From Anaeromassilibacillus sp. An250 (GTDB lineage Bacteria > Bacillota > Clostridia > Oscillospirales > Acutalibacteraceae): a stretch of DNA of 64,000 nt. The stretch covers positions 124,001 to 188,000 of the forward strand of contig NZ_NFJK01000002.1 of assembly GCF_002159845.1 (NCBI RefSeq). The letters are read 5' to 3'. The notes under the pieces are model-generated. The model saw nothing but the letters and a program-made list of their open reading frames with translations, made no database searches and was not told the DNA's origin. Position numbers and translations under genes: made by a program. Shown in pieces: positions 50,351 to 58,597 of the stretch; positions within the stretch are counted from its first letter, which is position 1; every line of letters starts with the position of its first letter.

Positions 50351-52711
50351 CCCGGCGTCGCTGTCCAGCATATCGATGCCGCCCACCATGCGGTTGATCT
50401 CCTTGGCGATGTAAATCCCCTCGGACAGGTCGCTCTCCGCCGTGACACAGCGCACAAGCGCTCCGCTGGGGTGTTGTGCCTCCAAAAGCCGCTGCGATCC
50501 TTCGTTTTCCGAGATGACCGGGAGCGCGCAGCGCAGGATCTCCGGCGTGGAGCGGTAGTTTTTCAACAGGCGGATGGAACGCATAGCCGGGAAGCTCTCT
50601 TCCAGGCGGGCAAAGCAATGGGCGTCCGACCCGCGGAATCCATAGATGGACTGGTCCGGGTCGCCGATCACAAACAGGCTTTTTCCGTTTCGGTTCCACG
50701 CCTGTACCAACCGGAATTGCAGGGCGTTGATGTCTTGAAACTCGTCAACGAGAAGATAGTGGAACCGTTTGGCCCATTTGGCGTTTTTCTCCGTCTCCGC
50801 TTCTGCCATCGCAACGGCTTGTAGGAGAAGATCGTCAAAGTCCAGGACATTCGCCGTGTGCAAGCACTCCTGATATGCGTCGAATGCCTCGGAAGAGAAC
50901 GCGCTTTCCGATGGTTCCAACCCGTTTTTCCGGCGGGAGACCTCTTGCAGAAAGGCTGTGGGGGAGAGCTTGCAGGCGTGCGCTTTGCCGATTTCGTCCG
51001 CAATTTCCCGCGCTTCGTATTCATCCAGCAGATTGACGCCCTGCGTGTGTTCGGTCAAAAGCTGAAGGCAAATGGCGTGGAACGTGCCGATGGTCATGGC
51101 GCGGACCGCACGTTTGCCGCCGAGCTGCTTTTCCAGGCGTTCGCGCATTTCCCCGGCGGCCTTGTTCGTGAAGGTTACAGCGGTGATTTCCGAAGGCTTG
51201 ACGCCGCGGTTCTGGATGAGATAGGCGATGCGCGAGACGAGCGTCTTGGTTTTTCCCGTGCCTGGACCGGCGCTCACCGATACCGTGCGTTCCGGCGCGG
51301 TTACAGCGGCAAGCTGTTCTTCGTTCAGGCCGTCGAGGGGCCCAGAAGGGACGGTGGGTGTGGATTCGGCTGGGGCGGATTCCGCCTTTGCGGCGCGCTT
51401 TTGGAGCTTTCTAGCAGGTCCTTTCTTCGCGGGCGTTTGTCCAAGGAAGAAACTGATCTGCCCGTTTAGTGCGTCGATTTCGTCCGGACGAAGCAGCTGG
51501 ATTTTTCCATATGCACCGTCGTATCCGGGGGAACGTTCAACCTTCCCGGCGCGCAGGCGGCGAATCCCCTCCGCAACACAGGGGCCGGCGGCGCGCTCGA
51601 TGTCCTCCGGCGCGATTTCGCGCAGGATGGGGAATTCCGGACCGAGCTGCCGCAGCATGGATTCGTATTGTGCGGAGACCTTGCTCCCAGTGGCGGATAA
51701 ACCGGTCGAGCCTGCGATTACCTCCGGCAGAGGGGCGAGGCTTTCGAATGGGTTTGCGCCCGGCGCACGGACATCCTCGCCCCGGTCCGCGAGCTGTTCC
51801 ACCCGGTGCTGCACACCGATGGTCAGCTTACGCCCGCAGACGGGGCATATCCCTCCGTAACGCTCCGCCTCCGCGGGACTTAGGCAGAGGTTGCAGTTCC
51901 GGTGCCCATCGTAATGGTATTTTCCTTCTTCTGGGAAGAACTCAATGGTCCCCGCAAGCCCTTCCCCGGTCTGTAGGGCGTGGGAAAGGGCGGGGTAGGA
52001 GAGTGAAATATCCAGCAGATTGGCCTCCCTGCCCAGCTTGGACGGGGAATGCGCGTCGGAATTGGAGATGAGATGGTAACCGTCCAGCGCAGAAAGCCGC
52101 CAGTTCATGGGCGGGTCCGAAGAAAGGCCGGTTTCCAGGGCGTGGATATGGGGCGTCAGGTCTTCGAAACACTCCTCAATGGTGTCGAACCCGGAGAACG
52201 CGCCGAACAGTGAGAAGTGCGGCGTCCATATGTGCGCCGGGATGAAGACGGCGTCCGGGCACGCCTCCAAGGTGATTTCCAGCAGGTCACGGCAATCTAA
52301 GCCCAGAATCGGCCGCCCGTCCGAGTGAATGTTGCCGATTGCCTCCAGCTTTTGTGCGAGCGTTTCCGCCGCCTCTAAGCTGGGAAGAAGGATGACGTTG
52401 TGCACCTTGCGGACCCTGCCGCCCTTTTTGTAAATGGAACTGATTTCGCCCGTCACCACAAAGCGGGGACGCCGTAGCCCGTCCGTACAGGCGTCGTGCA
52501 GGCGGTATTCCTCCCGGAGGGTATAGAGCCCTTCTTCCGCGGGGACCAGCTTTTCGTTCAATTCTTCGCGCCATGCCGGGTGCGTAAAGTCCCCCGTGCC
52601 GACGATATCGATACCTTTGCGCCTTGCCCAGAGGTCCAGATATTCGGGGACACATTCCCGGCTGGTGGCGCGGGAATATTTGGAATGGATATGTAAATCT
52701 GCAATATACAT
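50351..52711 (-). pseudogene. EndoQ-UvrD fusion protein, N-terminal fragment (PHP nuclease plus helicase motifs I-IV)
   Basis: The 5' 787 codons of the split gene. Residues 1-430 match EndoQ-type PHP nucleases (TIGR00375): IADLHIHSKYSRATS, VGTGDFTHP, IPAHIWTPHFSLFG, NSDAHSPSKLG, and a zinc ribbon CNLC...CPVCG. After a Lys/Ala/Pro linker (about 430-465) comes a UvrD core: SAGPGTGKTKTL (motif I), VDEFQDIN (II), GDPDQSIYGFRG (III), LKNYRSTPEIL (IV). Reading runs past the junction for four codons into the element and stops at 50336. EndoQ nicks 5' of deaminated bases; fused to a helicase it would be a repair enzyme. ATG at 52711 is favoured by GGTGA upstream. Confidence 0.88.
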
Positions 52712-52936
52712 CTCGTTCACCTGTTTTTGACAAAATTCGCGTTTTCTCCCTCATTATAGGAAGTTTTTGCCCTTTGTGCAATGCAAGAGGTTCCTTGAAA
52801 ATACAGCGCGCTGAAACTTGCCTTTTTCGACAGAACGCGATACAATATGCCTGTTATACCGGCGGAGGGAACGTCCCCTTCCCGGAAGGCGAGCCCCGCC
52901 GCCGCGCGGGAAATCCAACATGAGGAGAATCATTGA

Positions 52937-54190
52937 ATGAACAGTTTAGGATTTTATCCGGCAAATGTCCTGCTGCCCACCCAAACAGACCTCACCAAGT
53001 GGAGCGTTGTCGCGTGCGATCAATACACGTCACAGCCTGATTATTGGCAAGAGGTGGAATCGTTTGTGGGGGACGCCCCCTCCACCCTGCGCATGATCGT
53101 ACCTGAGCTTTACCTGGAGCAGCCAGGGGTTGAGCAGCGGATTGCGGCGGTGAATGCAGCGATGGACCGGTATTTGGCAGACGGGATCTTTCGCACGGTA
53201 GAGAATTTTATCTATGTGCGCAGGACGCTCCGCGATGGGAAAATCCGCCGCGGGCTGATCGGTGTGGTCGACCTGGAAAAGTATGATTTCACAAAGGGGT
53301 CCCAGTCCCTGATCCGCGCAACGGAGGGGACGGTGTTGGAGCGCATCCCGCCGCGCGTCAAGGTGCGCGAGAACGCTGCGCTGGAGTGCCCGCACATTAT
53401 GCTGCTGATCGACGATCCGATGAAGACGGTGATCGAGCCAGTGGAAGACCGCGCGGGCGAATTGGAACAGGTGTATCAGTTCGACCTGATGCAGGACAGC
53501 GGGTCGCTGGAGGGAATCCTCTGCGATGATTCCGAGGCGCGGCGCATTTTGGCCGCTTTGGATGAGCTGGCAGACCCGGAGGCCTTTAATGCCCGGTATG
53601 ATCTCACTGGGAAGGCCCCCCTGCTTTTCGCCGTAGGCGACGGCAACCATTCCTTGGCGACGGCAAAGACCTGCTATGAGAATTTGAAGAAAGTCCTCCC
53701 GCCCGAGGAAGCCCGCGTGCATCCGGCGCGGTATGCGCTGGTCGAGGTGGTCAACCTGCACGACGCCTCTTTGGAATTTGAGCCGATCCACCGGGTGGTA
53801 TTCGGCGTGGATGAGAAAAAGCTGCTGGAAGCGCTGAAGGCCCAATGCGGTGCGCCGGACGGCCAGCGTGTGGTCGTATGCAAAGGAAAAGAGAAAACCG
53901 AGCTGTATTTCTCCCAAGCATCGTCCAATCTTCCGGTGGGGACGCTTCAAAAGTTCTTAGACGCCTACATAGAAGAAAACGGCGGACGGGTCGATTATAT
54001 CCATGGAGAGGAAGTCGTCGAAGAGCTCTCCGCCCAGGAGGGAAACATCGGGTTCCTGTTGGAAGCCATGCCGAAAAAAGAACTCTTCAAAACGGTTGTG
54101 CTCGACGGCGCATTGCCGCGGAAGACCTTTTCAATGGGCCATGCGTGGGATAAGCGGTTTTACATGGAGTGCCGGCAAATTCAAGAATAA
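52937..54190 (+). CDS. DUF1015 family protein
   Basis: A 417-residue protein of the DUF1015 family: LTKWSVVACDQYTSQPDYW near the N-terminus, HIMLLIDDP, and the strongly conserved FAVGDGNHSLATAKTCYE (about residue 233). C-terminal features are RYALVEVVNLHD and IGFLLEAMPK. Function is unknown; in many clostridia the gene neighbours serine/phosphoserine metabolism, which is not seen here. AGGAG lies about 11 nt before the ATG. Confidence 0.88.
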   Translation: MNSLGFYPANVLLPTQTDLTKWSVVACDQYTSQPDYWQEVESFVGDAPSTLRMIVPELYLEQPGVEQRIAAVNAAMDRYLADGIFRTVENFIYVRRTLRDGKIRRGLIGVVDLEKYDFTKGSQSLIRATEGTVLERIPPRVKVRENAALECPHIMLLIDDPMKTVIEPVEDRAGELEQVYQFDLMQDSGSLEGILCDDSEARRILAALDELADPEAFNARYDLTGKAPLLFAVGDGNHSLATAKTCYENLKKVLPPEEARVHPARYALVEVVNLHDASLEFEPIHRVVFGVDEKKLLEALKAQCGAPDGQRVVVCKGKEKTELYFSQASSNLPVGTLQKFLDAYIEENGGRVDYIHGEEVVEELSAQEGNIGFLLEAMPKKELFKTVVLDGALPRKTFSMGHAWDKRFYMECRQIQE

Positions 54191-54201
54191 TTCAAAAAAG
54201 A

Positions 54202-54246
54202 GAAAGGACTTTTGCATCGGAAGAAAGATGCAGGGTCCTTTCTTTG
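54202..54246 (+). terminator. Terminator after the DUF1015 gene
   Basis: AAAGGAC...GCATC pairs with GATGC...GTCCTTT and is followed by CTTTG. The next gene is convergent. Confidence 0.7.
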
Positions 54247-54253
54247 TTTAGGG

Positions 54254-54433
54254 TTAAGAATCCCCGGTTTTATGCTTGTCTGTGCCGTCGAGGCTATCCA
54301 AAGACGTAACGACGGCATATAGCTGCTCCAGCTTGCAATAGAGTTCATTCTGATTTTGAATGATGGTGTTTAAATTTTGGTTGAGTTGTTCCAGGTCCCG
54401 ATCGATTTTCCGGTGATGACATCTGCGTTTCAT
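54254..54433 (-). CDS. Small coiled-coil protein (59 aa), unknown
   Basis: A short frame with GGGGGAG 7 nt before its ATG. It starts MKRRCHHRKIDRDLEQLNQN, followed by a Gln/Asn/Leu heptad-like helix (LNTIIQNQNELYCKLEQLY) and a polar tail. I do not recognise it. A -10/-35 pair lies at 54462-54489 on the same strand. Its length, ribosome binding site and amphipathic pattern support a real gene. Confidence 0.6.
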   Translation of the reverse strand: MKRRCHHRKIDRDLEQLNQNLNTIIQNQNELYCKLEQLYAVVTSLDSLDGTDKHKTGDS

Positions 54434-54461
54434 TACAAGTTCTCCCCCAATCTATGTGTTC

Positions 54462-54489
54462 AGTATACCATATTTTACTTCATAGGCAA
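54462..54489 (-). promoter_or_regulatory. Promoter of the small coiled-coil gene
   Basis: On the minus strand TTGCCT and TATACT are 16 bp apart, with TGG before the -10. Confidence 0.5.
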
Positions 54490-54552
54490 TATCCCGTAAA
54501 GAGACACCTATCGGATTTCTAGGAATACCATAAAGGAGAGGGAGGGACTTGT

Positions 54553-54762
54553 ATGCATCCACAGCAGTTGCTTTGGCAATTAGACGCTGCGCACAGGATC
54601 GTCTTGGCTGTGCAAAGACTCCAAAATCAGGTGTTTCAAACGAGAGCGCTGCTTCGAACCGCAGGAAATATAGCGGATCTTTGTTCCCTAGCGGAGGTGA
54701 TTCAACAGGTTAGCGGTGCTTTGCGGCCAGCGAATAGCCCTCCAAACCGGCGCTCTTTTTAA
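54553..54762 (+). CDS. Small hypothetical protein (69 aa)
   Basis: A short frame with GGGAGG 7 nt before the ATG. It reads MHPQQLLWQLDAAHRIVLAV and continues as a helical, Gln/Leu/Ala-rich chain. No family is recognised. It is divergent from the 59-residue coiled-coil gene, and both may be members of small spore- or envelope-related families; this is speculation. Confidence 0.5.
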   Translation: MHPQQLLWQLDAAHRIVLAVQRLQNQVFQTRALLRTAGNIADLCSLAEVIQQVSGALRPANSPPNRRSF

Positions 54763-54872
54763 ACATTTTCAAATTTTTCTTACATTTTCATCCAATATTG
54801 TGCTAAAATAAAGATACAGCGTGAACGTTTGATAAGGAGTCCCTTAGCTTCAAAGATGGCGCTGCTTGTTTT

Positions 54873-54985
54873 AGCAAATGGTGAATGCATGGTGCGAGTG
54901 GGATGGCCGGTGGGTATGTTCCCTTGACCACCCCGACGAGAATGAACGCAGAGTTCGCCCATTTGCTGACGTTGTGAAAGGATAC
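54873..54985 (+). promoter_or_regulatory. Structured leader upstream of the CarD gene
   Basis: AGCAAATGG (54873-54881) pairs with CCATTTGCT (54959-54967), closing a domain that contains GGTGG / CCACC (about 54909-54931). A TGCTAAAAT extended -10 lies at 54801-54809. It matches no riboswitch class I can name. Confidence 0.45.
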
Positions 54986-55013
54986 GTTGGTTGTTTTTTT
55001 GGAGGGCGAGAAA

Positions 55014-55538
55014 ATGTTTCAGAAGGGCGATTTGATTGTTTATGGAAACACGGGAATTTGCCGTGTAGAAGAGGTTGGCACGCCGGAGAGCCTCCCCGGG
55101 GTCGATAAGGAGAAGCTGTATTATAAGTTGGTCCCGGTTCGAAGTGCCAGCACGATTTATACGCCGGTGGACACCAGTGTGTTTATGCGTCCGGTGATGA
55201 CAAAGGAAGCGGCGGACCACCTGATCGACCGCATCCCGGAAATTTCGGAGGATTCTTTTGAGTGCCGCGACCCGCGCATGTTGGCAGAGCATTACCGCAC
55301 ATCCCTGCAAACGCATGAGTGCGAGGATCTCATCCGCTTGATTAAGACGGTTTACCGGAAGAGCAAAAAGCTGGTCCAAAACGGAAAGAAACCGGGCAAA
55401 ACGGATCAACAATATCGGAAACGTGCGGAAGAATTGCTACACGAAGAGCTGTCCGTCGCATTGGGCATCTCGTTTGATGAAGTACCCGCCTATATTGAGC
55501 AAAGAATCTCTGCGCTGGAAGTTGCGCAGGGCGCGTGA
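55014..55538 (+). CDS. CarD/CdnL-family transcription regulator
   Basis: A 174-residue protein. The N-terminal CarD_CdnL_TRCF domain (MFQKGDLIVYGNTGICRVEE, then KLYYKLVPVRSASTIYTPVD) contacts the RNA polymerase beta subunit and stabilises open complexes. The C-terminal helical part (LAEHYRTSLQTHECEDLIRL, KRAEELLHEELSVALG) is the DNA-binding half. The ATG at 55014 is chosen because GGAGGG lies 7 nt upstream. It has a long structured leader and a terminator after it. Confidence 0.92.
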   Translation: MFQKGDLIVYGNTGICRVEEVGTPESLPGVDKEKLYYKLVPVRSASTIYTPVDTSVFMRPVMTKEAADHLIDRIPEISEDSFECRDPRMLAEHYRTSLQTHECEDLIRLIKTVYRKSKKLVQNGKKPGKTDQQYRKRAEELLHEELSVALGISFDEVPAYIEQRISALEVAQGA

Positions 55539-55564
55539 GTTTTTCCTCGGCAAAAATAAAAAAC

Positions 55565-55609
55565 AAAGGGGCTGTCCATTCTTTGATCTGAACGGACAGC
55601 CCCTTTTTG
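55565..55609. terminator. Bidirectional terminator between carD and iscU
   Basis: GGGGCTGTCC (55568-55577) pairs with GGACAGCCCC (55594-55603), with AAA before and TTTTT after. It serves convergent genes. Confidence 0.9.
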
Positions 55610-55616
55610 CGTATTC

Positions 55617-56054
55617 TTATTCGTGCAGGCCGCAGGCGCATTCTTCGCACTCTGCGAGTTCCCCCACCAGCGGGGTGGGGTCAATCCCCTGCCGTTTGTA
55701 GTAGTCGGCGACCGCCGCTTTGATGGCCTGTTCCGCCAAAACCGAACAGTGGACCTTAACCGGCGGCAGGCCGTCCAGCGCTTCCATCACCGCTTGATTG
55801 GTGAGCTTGAGCGCGTCTTCGATCGTTTTCCCTTTGATCAGCTCGGTTGCCATGGAGCTGGTGGCAATCGCCGCGCCGCATCCAAAAGTCTTGAATTTCA
55901 CATCGGTGATGGTGTCGCCCTCCACCTTGATGTACATGCGCATGATGTCGCCGCAGCGGGAATTTCCCACCTCGCCGACGCCGCTGGGGTCCTTCATCTC
56001 CCCAACGTTGCGGGGATTTGCAAAATGGTCCATTACTTTCTCACTGTATGCCAT
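55617..56054 (-). CDS. iscU: Fe-S cluster assembly scaffold (IscU/NifU N-domain)
   Basis: A 145-residue scaffold on which [2Fe-2S] clusters are built. The three cluster cysteines are in NSRCGDIMRM (about 34), KTFGCGAAIATSS (about 60) and KVHCSVLAEQAI (about 102). A C-terminal CxxCxC tail (ECEECACGLHE) is typical of clostridial NifU-like proteins. It follows iscS by 37 nt. The ATG at 56054 has GAGG 9 nt upstream. Confidence 0.95.
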   Translation of the reverse strand: MAYSEKVMDHFANPRNVGEMKDPSGVGEVGNSRCGDIMRMYIKVEGDTITDVKFKTFGCGAAIATSSMATELIKGKTIEDALKLTNQAVMEALDGLPPVKVHCSVLAEQAIKAAVADYYKRQGIDPTPLVGELAECEECACGLHE

Positions 56055-56091
56055 AAAAAACAACCTCTTTTCTCTGTCCTGGTGTTTTAAT

Positions 56092-57279
56092 TCAATCGGC
56101 CTTTTGCCCGTTCACGATCTCTTCCCATAGGGGGCTCATGGAGCGCAGCCGTTCCACAATGCCGGGAAGTACTTCCAAGATGTAATCGACGTCTTCCTCC
56201 GTGTTTTGGTCGCTGAAGGAGAGGCGCAGGGAGCCATGCGCAATTTCATGTGGGAGGCCGATTGCGAGAAGCACATGGCTGGGGTCGAGGGAACCGGACG
56301 TACAGGCCGAGCCGGACGAACCGCATACGCCGTTTAAGTCCAGCAGCAGCAACAAGGACTCCCCCTCGATGCCCTCAAAGCACAGGTTGACGTTCCCTGG
56401 CAGGCGTTTGGTCCGGTCGCCGTTCAGGCGGGTGCGCTCGATCTGCAATGCCCCGTCGATCAGCCGGTCCCGCATAGCGGTCAAACGCTTGGCGCGCTCC
56501 GCCATGGTGGCACAGGCCTCTTTGAGCGCAACGCTCAATCCGACGATCCCGGCCACGTTTTCCGTGCCGGCACGCCGTCCGCGCTCCTGCGCGCCGCCGT
56601 CGACCAAATTGGGAAGCGAGATGCCTTTGCGGATAAACAGCGCGCCCACGCCTTTCGGCCCGTGGAACTTGTGCGCGGAGAGCGAAAGCAGGTCGATGTG
56701 CTGCTCCTTGACGTCGACCGGCAGTGTGCCGGCCGCTTGTACAGCGTCGGTGTGGAACAAAACGCCGTGCTTCTGGCAGATGGCGCCGATTTCCGAAACC
56801 GGCTGGATCGTGCCGATTTCGTTGTTCGCATACATGACCGTCACCAGGGCCGTGTCCTCGCGGATCGCCGCTTCCAATTCCTCCGGCCGGACGAGTCCAT
56901 CAGCGTGGACGTCCAAATAGGTGACGGAAAAGCCCTCTTTTTCCAGCGATGCGCAGGTATGAAGCACCGCATGATGCTCAAATTTGGATGTGATGATGTG
57001 CTTCTTCCCCTTTTTGGCAAGCTGATGGGCAATCCCTTTGATCGCCCAGTTGTCCGCTTCGCTTCCGCCCGATGTAAAAAAGATCTCGTTGGGTTCGGCG
57101 TTCAGGCAGGCCGCGACGTCTGCGCGGGCCAGTTCCAGGTGCTTTTTGGCCTCCCGGCCCACGGAATATAGGCTGGAGGGATTGCCATAAAGGTCGGTAT
57201 AAAACGGTTTCATGGCCGCAAAGACGGTAGGGGAAACCGGCGTAGTTGCGGCGTTGTCCGCATAAACAAAACGTGCCAT
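56092..57279 (-). CDS. iscS: Cysteine desulfurase
   Basis: PLP enzyme (NifS/IscS class I) that mobilises sulfur from cysteine for Fe-S clusters, 395 residues. It shows [38 protein letters not shown], the PLP lysine in [11 protein letters not shown] (about 204), and the catalytic Cys loop [18 protein letters not shown] (about 324). It is cotranscribed with iscU. Unlike many clostridia, no IscR-type regulator gene precedes it. Confidence 0.96.
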   Translation of the reverse strand: MARFVYADNAATTPVSPTVFAAMKPFYTDLYGNPSSLYSVGREAKKHLELARADVAACLNAEPNEIFFTSGGSEADNWAIKGIAHQLAKKGKKHIITSKFEHHAVLHTCASLEKEGFSVTYLDVHADGLVRPEELEAAIREDTALVTVMYANNEIGTIQPVSEIGAICQKHGVLFHTDAVQAAGTLPVDVKEQHIDLLSLSAHKFHGPKGVGALFIRKGISLPNLVDGGAQERGRRAGTENVAGIVGLSVALKEACATMAERAKRLTAMRDRLIDGALQIERTRLNGDRTKRLPGNVNLCFEGIEGESLLLLLDLNGVCGSSGSACTSGSLDPSHVLLAIGLPHEIAHGSLRLSFSDQNTEEDVDYILEVLPGIVERLRSMSPLWEEIVNGQKAD

Positions 57280-57383
57280 GGATACGCACCTTTCCTTTCC
57301 AAAATGTGATTGGTACTTCCATACCCCGTACCAGGGATTGCCGGTACAGGAATATTTAATCCTTACTAATTTACTATGAATTG

Positions 57384-57412
57384 AATATACACTATTCCAG
57401 TATACTTTGCAA
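57384..57412 (-). promoter_or_regulatory. Promoter of iscS-iscU
   Basis: On the minus strand TTGCAA and TATATT are 17 bp apart. The leader to iscS contains an inverted GTACC / GGTAC repeat (about 57323-57346) that may be regulatory. Confidence 0.7.
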
Positions 57413-57532
57413 GCCCTTTTTGCAAAAAAGTTTCAAAGTGGCAAAGGTTGTTGAAGGATGGCAAAATAGGGGAGAATCCTTGCAGGAGGCCCGTGTAGAC
57501 AGAGGGGGCACACACGCTTGCATCGCCAAGGG

Positions 57533-57988
57533 TCAAACGACTGCACCGGCGGCCTTGGCGCGTTCGGCGCCCGCAACGGCCAAACGGTCGCACCGCTCGT
57601 TCTCCGGATGCCCATTGTGCCCGCGCACCCAGACGATCTCCACGCGATGGATTTCCAGCAAGTGCAGGAGGATCTCCCAGAGGTCGGTGTTCAGGGCGGG
57701 GGATTTGTCTGCTTTCCGCCAGCCATTTTGCCGCCACTTGACCGCCCAACCCTTTTCGATCGCGTTGCAGACATACTGCGAATCGCTGCAAAGCGTGACG
57801 GCGCAGGGTTCTTTCAAGCATTGCAGCGCGCGGATCACCGCCATCAGCTCCATGCGGTTGTTGGTGGTGTCCGGGTCGCCCCCGCTGATTTCTTTTTCTA
57901 CGCCGTTGAAGCGCAGGATAGCCCCCCATCCGCCGGGGCCGGGATTGCCCTGGCAGGCGCCGTCCGTAAAGATTTCTACGTGTTTCAT
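57533..57988 (-). CDS. rnhA: Ribonuclease HI
   Basis: Degrades the RNA strand of RNA-DNA hybrids, 151 residues. The acidic active site is visible: Asp in [17 protein letters not shown] (about residue 8), Glu in [13 protein letters not shown] (about 46), Asp in LCSDSQYV (about 68), and the last Asp in NERCDRLAV (about 132). The ATG at 57988 is chosen because AAGGA lies 8 nt upstream. Confidence 0.96.
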   Translation of the reverse strand: MKHVEIFTDGACQGNPGPGGWGAILRFNGVEKEISGGDPDTTNNRMELMAVIRALQCLKEPCAVTLCSDSQYVCNAIEKGWAVKWRQNGWRKADKSPALNTDLWEILLHLLEIHRVEIVWVRGHNGHPENERCDRLAVAGAERAKAAGAVV

Positions 57989-58597
57989 AGTTTCCGTCCT
58001 TTGTTTCCGCTTATGCGGTTGATTGCGTATCCCATACAAGCTTTTCCGAGTCCCGTCCACTTAAAAGAGGCGAGAAGCCTGAGAAATGCTTGGGAGGACC
58101 CTGGCAGGAAGCATGGCAGCGCTGGCTGCGCCGGTATGGATTGTCCTCATTATATCATAATTTTGCAGAAGAGTTTTTTCGATTTTGGCCTATGAAATGT
58201 TTGAAGAAAATTGCAAGGGGCAATAATAGGGATAACGACAGGGATTCCGGCCGGCGGTTCATACCTTGACAGCTATACGGAATCAAGGTACAATAATGAC
58301 AATTAAAACTGGTGGGCCTGACGAATCCAAATGGACATCCAGCCCGCGGTCGGCATACAATTGAGGCAGAGCGATTAGGAGGCGCCGGGGAACGGGCCTC
58401 TTTGCTGTTGTGTACGTTAAGGTTTTGTTTTGGCAATTAATGCGCGCGGTTCCGGGGCGTGTGGGAAGGCACAGCGCGGGGCAATGGAGTGCGGATTAAA
58501 AATATATCATTATGATTTTTGGAGGGCCAACGCCGCCAGGCACCGTTTGCAGGCGGGCGTTTTATCGGCGTATCCAAGAGACAATGGAGGTTGTACT
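57989..58597. other. Divergent region with a long RNase J leader
   Basis: About 600 bases without a gene. The rnjA promoter lies at 58266-58294. The ~300-nt leader behind it holds an inverted repeat GAGGC / GCCTC (about 58378-58403). It also holds a hairpin with AACGCC and GGCGTT-like arms followed by TTTATC (about 58527-58565) that resembles an attenuator. Confidence 0.5.
58266..58294 (+). promoter_or_regulatory. Promoter of the rnjA-gdpP-rplI-dnaB operon
   Basis: TTGACA (58266-58271) and TACAAT (58289-58294) with exactly 17-bp spacing. Confidence 0.85.

Larger units (their letters stand above)
42036..50355. mobile_element. Mobilizable integrative element (Tn4451-like) with ANT(6) cargo
   Basis: An ~8.3-kb insertion splitting the EndoQ-UvrD gene. 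From left to right the minus strand carries a serine recombinase, a TnpW-like protein, a MobV relaxase, a RepA-type initiator and a cysteine-rich protein. The plus strand carries a nucleosidase, an XRE regulator, a membrane protein and an aminoglycoside adenylyltransferase. Both junctions carry CCCGG (42036-42040 and 50351-50355), with imperfect 17-bp terminal inverted repeats just inside. No T4SS genes are present, so it is mobilizable rather than self-conjugative. The cargo is clearly more AT-rich than the backbone. The exact crossover dinucleotide is not determined. Confidence 0.9.

Noticed and set aside
54873-54985. T-box riboswitch upstream of the CarD gene
   Set aside because: Some Stem I-like words occur, but there is no TGGNACCGCG box, no antiterminator and no terminator; kept only as an unclassified structured leader.
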